Under the pieces are notes generated by a model. It saw only the letters and a program-made list of their open reading frames with translations, was not told where the DNA came from and searched no databases. Position numbers and translations under genes: made by a program. Source: Desulfovibrio sp. (GTDB lineage Bacteria > Desulfobacterota > Desulfovibrionia > Desulfovibrionales > Desulfovibrionaceae). From it: 5,155 bases of DNA. The stretch is taken from contig JAIWOE010000238.1 in NCBI GenBank assembly GCA_020217165.1, positions 1 to 5,155 of the forward strand. The letters run 5' to 3'. Positions 3,467-5,155 of this stretch are shown one piece after another. Position 1 is the stretch's first letter. Each line of letters begins with the position of its first letter.

Positions 3467-5155
3467 AAGCCGTAAGCAGCATGATGATCGATACGCACAA
3501 AAACGCCACTGTCATAAACGCCGTCAAGCCGATGGGGGTGGTTGCCGTCTCCAGCGCCGGCCGGATCTCGGCTCGAATCCCGTCCCGCACGTCCTTGGGC
3601 ATGACGAGCAGCACGGGGCTCAACAGCCAGGTGGCGAAGCGCCAGGGGGCCTGGTCATGCACCCGGGCCAGCCAAGCGAACAGGCCGTCCACCACCAGGG
3701 CCTCGCACCACGCGTTGAAGCGATTGAACAGGGAATCCATGGCCGCATAAAAGAGCAGGGCCAGCCGGCGGTAGAGGATGTCCACATCCAGGTTGATCCC
3801 CTTGATCTCCGCAGGCAGCAGCCCGGCTCGCTGCATCACCAGGAAGGCCAGCCCGGTGAAGAACAACACCTGGAATTGTGAGACCAGATGGCCGGCGGAG
3901 TAGAGGTGGTAGTCCATGACATTGGGGAGCAGGCTGTAAAATGCGGAGGGGAAGAATCCCACCAGCAGGCTGGCCCCGGCCGTCAGGGCCATGCCCACGC
4001 GCATGCCCCAGGGAGCTTCGGATACCGTCAGGCCCTGGTATGAGGTCGGCGCAGAAGGCTGCCCGAACGTGACATACAGCACCCGCAGGCCGGCAAGGAA
4101 TACGCCGGCGGACGCAAACATCAGCACCATCCACACGCCACTCAAATGCGCTTCGGCCGTGGCGGAAATGATGAGGGATTTTCCGGCAAACCCACAGAAC
4201 AAGGGCACAGAGATGGAGGCTACCCCGGCGCAGGCAAAGGCAAAGGTCCAGGGCATTTGCCGGGCCAGTCCGCCCATGCTGGCGAGCTTGGTGGCTTCGC
4301 AGGTGCCTGCCTTGGCAAGGACCGCGCCTGCGCTCATGAAGAGCAAGGCCTTGTACAAAATATGGACAAAGGCATGGGCGCAAACGCCGTTGATGGCCAG
4401 CTCGCTGCCAATGCCCACGCCAATCATCATGAAGCCGACCTGGTTGATGAGGCACCAGGCCAGGGTACGGCGCAGGTCGTTTTCAATCATGGCATACAGT
4501 AACGGGAACACGGCCATGATTGCGCCGATCCAGATCAAGGTCTCTTCACCGGCAAAGCTGCGCGCCAGGACATACACCGCTCCCTTGGTGGTGAAGGCGG
4601 AGAGGAACACCGTTCCCGTGGGGCTGGCGTTGGGGTAGGCATCGGGCAGCCAGGCATGCAGCAAGGGCCAAGCCGCATTGACGCCAAATCCCAGGAAAAT
4701 GAGCAGGCCGCCAGGCGAATCCAGGCCGATGGGGCCAAAGGCCAGGGAGCCGGTATGGTGGACCCTGAGCACAATGCCAGCCAGCAACAGCAGCCCGCCC
4801 ACGGCATGCACCAGGAAGTAGCGGAACCCGGCGCCGCGAGCCATGGTATCGCCGCGCGTCCAAATGATGACCGCCGCGCAGACGGTAAGGCTTTCCCAGA
4901 ACAGGAACAGGGACAGCATGTCCCCAGCAAAGACGACACCTTGCGCCGCCGCCGCGTACAGCATGGCAAACACGCGTTCGGTATTGTCCTTGGATTCCCA
5001 GGCGTAGACAATGCCAAAGATGGCAGCTAGATGGAAAATGAGCCCAAAGAGGAAGGAAAGCTTGTCCACCTTGGCCAGAATCACTTCCTGTCCCAGAAAC
5101 GGCAGTACGAAATGAATGCCTTCCGGAATGGCCATCAAGTTGCACAGGGAGAGGA
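3465..5155 (-). CDS. Proton-conducting antiporter subunit, Mrp subunit D / NuoM-like (N-terminus beyond the right edge)
   Basis: This polytopic inner-membrane protein of the proton_antipo_M family is shared by Mrp Na+/H+ antiporters, complex I (NuoL/M/N) and membrane hydrogenases. Residues are numbered from ATG 5135. Key features are the ion-path glutamate in LFLFWES (Glu81), HAWLPDAYPNASPTGTV (160-176) followed by TTKGAVYVL with the TM7-type lysine (Lys184), ENDLRRTLAW (218-227), INQVGFMMIGVGIG (230-243) and HILYKALLFMSAG (258-270, Lys262). About 13-14 membrane helices are visible by eye. A C-terminal extension (about 440-556) holds INLDVDILYRR, a polar and amphipathic stretch, and a last helix. 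The frame is open to the window edge. The ATG at 5135 (after a TTG at 5138) has no Shine-Dalgarno, and the first one or two helices expected of the family are missing, so I treat the gene as running off the edge. It is followed 8 bp later by the sensor gene. Whether it moves Na+/H+ or belongs to a redox complex depends on genes outside the window. Confidence 0.9.
   Translation of the reverse strand, partial: LSLCNLMAIPEGIHFVLPFLGQEVILAKVDKLSFLFGLIFHLAAIFGIVYAWESKDNTERVFAMLYAAAAQGVVFAGDMLSLFLFWESLTVCAAVIIWTRGDTMARGAGFRYFLVHAVGGLLLLAGIVLRVHHTGSLAFGPIGLDSPGGLLIFLGFGVNAAWPLLHAWLPDAYPNASPTGTVFLSAFTTKGAVYVLARSFAGEETLIWIGAIMAVFPLLYAMIENDLRRTLAWCLINQVGFMMIGVGIGSELAINGVCAHAFVHILYKALLFMSAGAVLAKAGTCEATKLASMGGLARQMPWTFAFACAGVASISVPLFCGFAGKSLIISATAEAHLSGVWMVLMFASAGVFLAGLRVLYVTFGQPSAPTSYQGLTVSEAPWGMRVGMALTAGASLLVGFFPSAFYSLLPNVMDYHLYSAGHLVSQFQVLFFTGLAFLVMQRAGLLPAEIKGINLDVDILYRRLALLFYAAMDSLFNRFNAWCEALVVDGLFAWLARVHDQAPWRFATWLLSPVLLVMPKDVRDGIRAEIRPALETATTPIGLTAFMTVAFLCVSIIMLLTA

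Noticed and set aside
2920..3468. 182-codon plus-strand frame opposite the cyclic-nucleotide-binding gene
   Set aside because: It is antisense to a gene with clear domain motifs and has no recognisable features of its own.
3991..4638. 215-codon plus-strand frame opposite the antiporter gene
   Set aside because: It is a shadow of the membrane protein gene, whose sense reading has all the family motifs.

Overview
The window most likely comes from a GC-rich Gram-negative bacterium. The gene types and protein style (a short DksA, a stand-alone cyclic-nucleotide-binding protein, an Mrp/complex-I-type antiporter subunit) suggest a Desulfovibrio-like sulfate reducer of the Desulfobacterota. That assignment is inferred from overall impression only, since no rRNA or other phylogenetic marker gene is present.

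Layout. (1) Positions 1-418, minus strand: the N-terminal 139 codons of a TauE/SafE-family membrane exporter, starting at a GTG with a strong Shine-Dalgarno and running off the left edge. (2) Positions 419-578: a 160-bp divergent intergenic region with a 9-bp perfect inverted repeat and a plausible sigma70-type promoter facing right. (3) Positions 579-938, plus strand: dksA, a compact 119-aa form. (4) Positions 990-2579, plus strand: an NFACT-family (RqcH/Rqc2/FbpA-like) protein of 529 aa, 51 bp after dksA and probably in the same operon. (5) Positions 2580-2961: a 382-bp region between convergent genes. It holds a plus-strand promoter-like sequence, two palindromic elements, a REP-like hairpin and a strong intrinsic terminator serving the minus-strand operon. 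(6) Positions 2962-3456, minus strand: a 164-aa protein consisting only of a cyclic-nucleotide-binding (CRP-like) domain with no DNA-binding domain. (7) Positions 3465-5155, minus strand: an Mrp subunit D / NuoM-like proton-conducting antiporter subunit whose N-terminus lies beyond the right edge.

The two plus-strand genes both concern the gene-expression machinery: DksA tunes RNA polymerase with ppGpp, and NFACT proteins act on stalled large ribosomal subunits. The two minus-strand genes form a tightly coupled pair: the sensor's Shine-Dalgarno overlaps the antiporter's stop codon, and only 8 bp separate the genes. This suggests that a ligand-sensing domain is made together with an ion-translocating membrane complex. 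That pair, with its non-canonical ligand pocket, is the most unusual thing in the window. I see no mobile element, CRISPR array, tRNA or rRNA.
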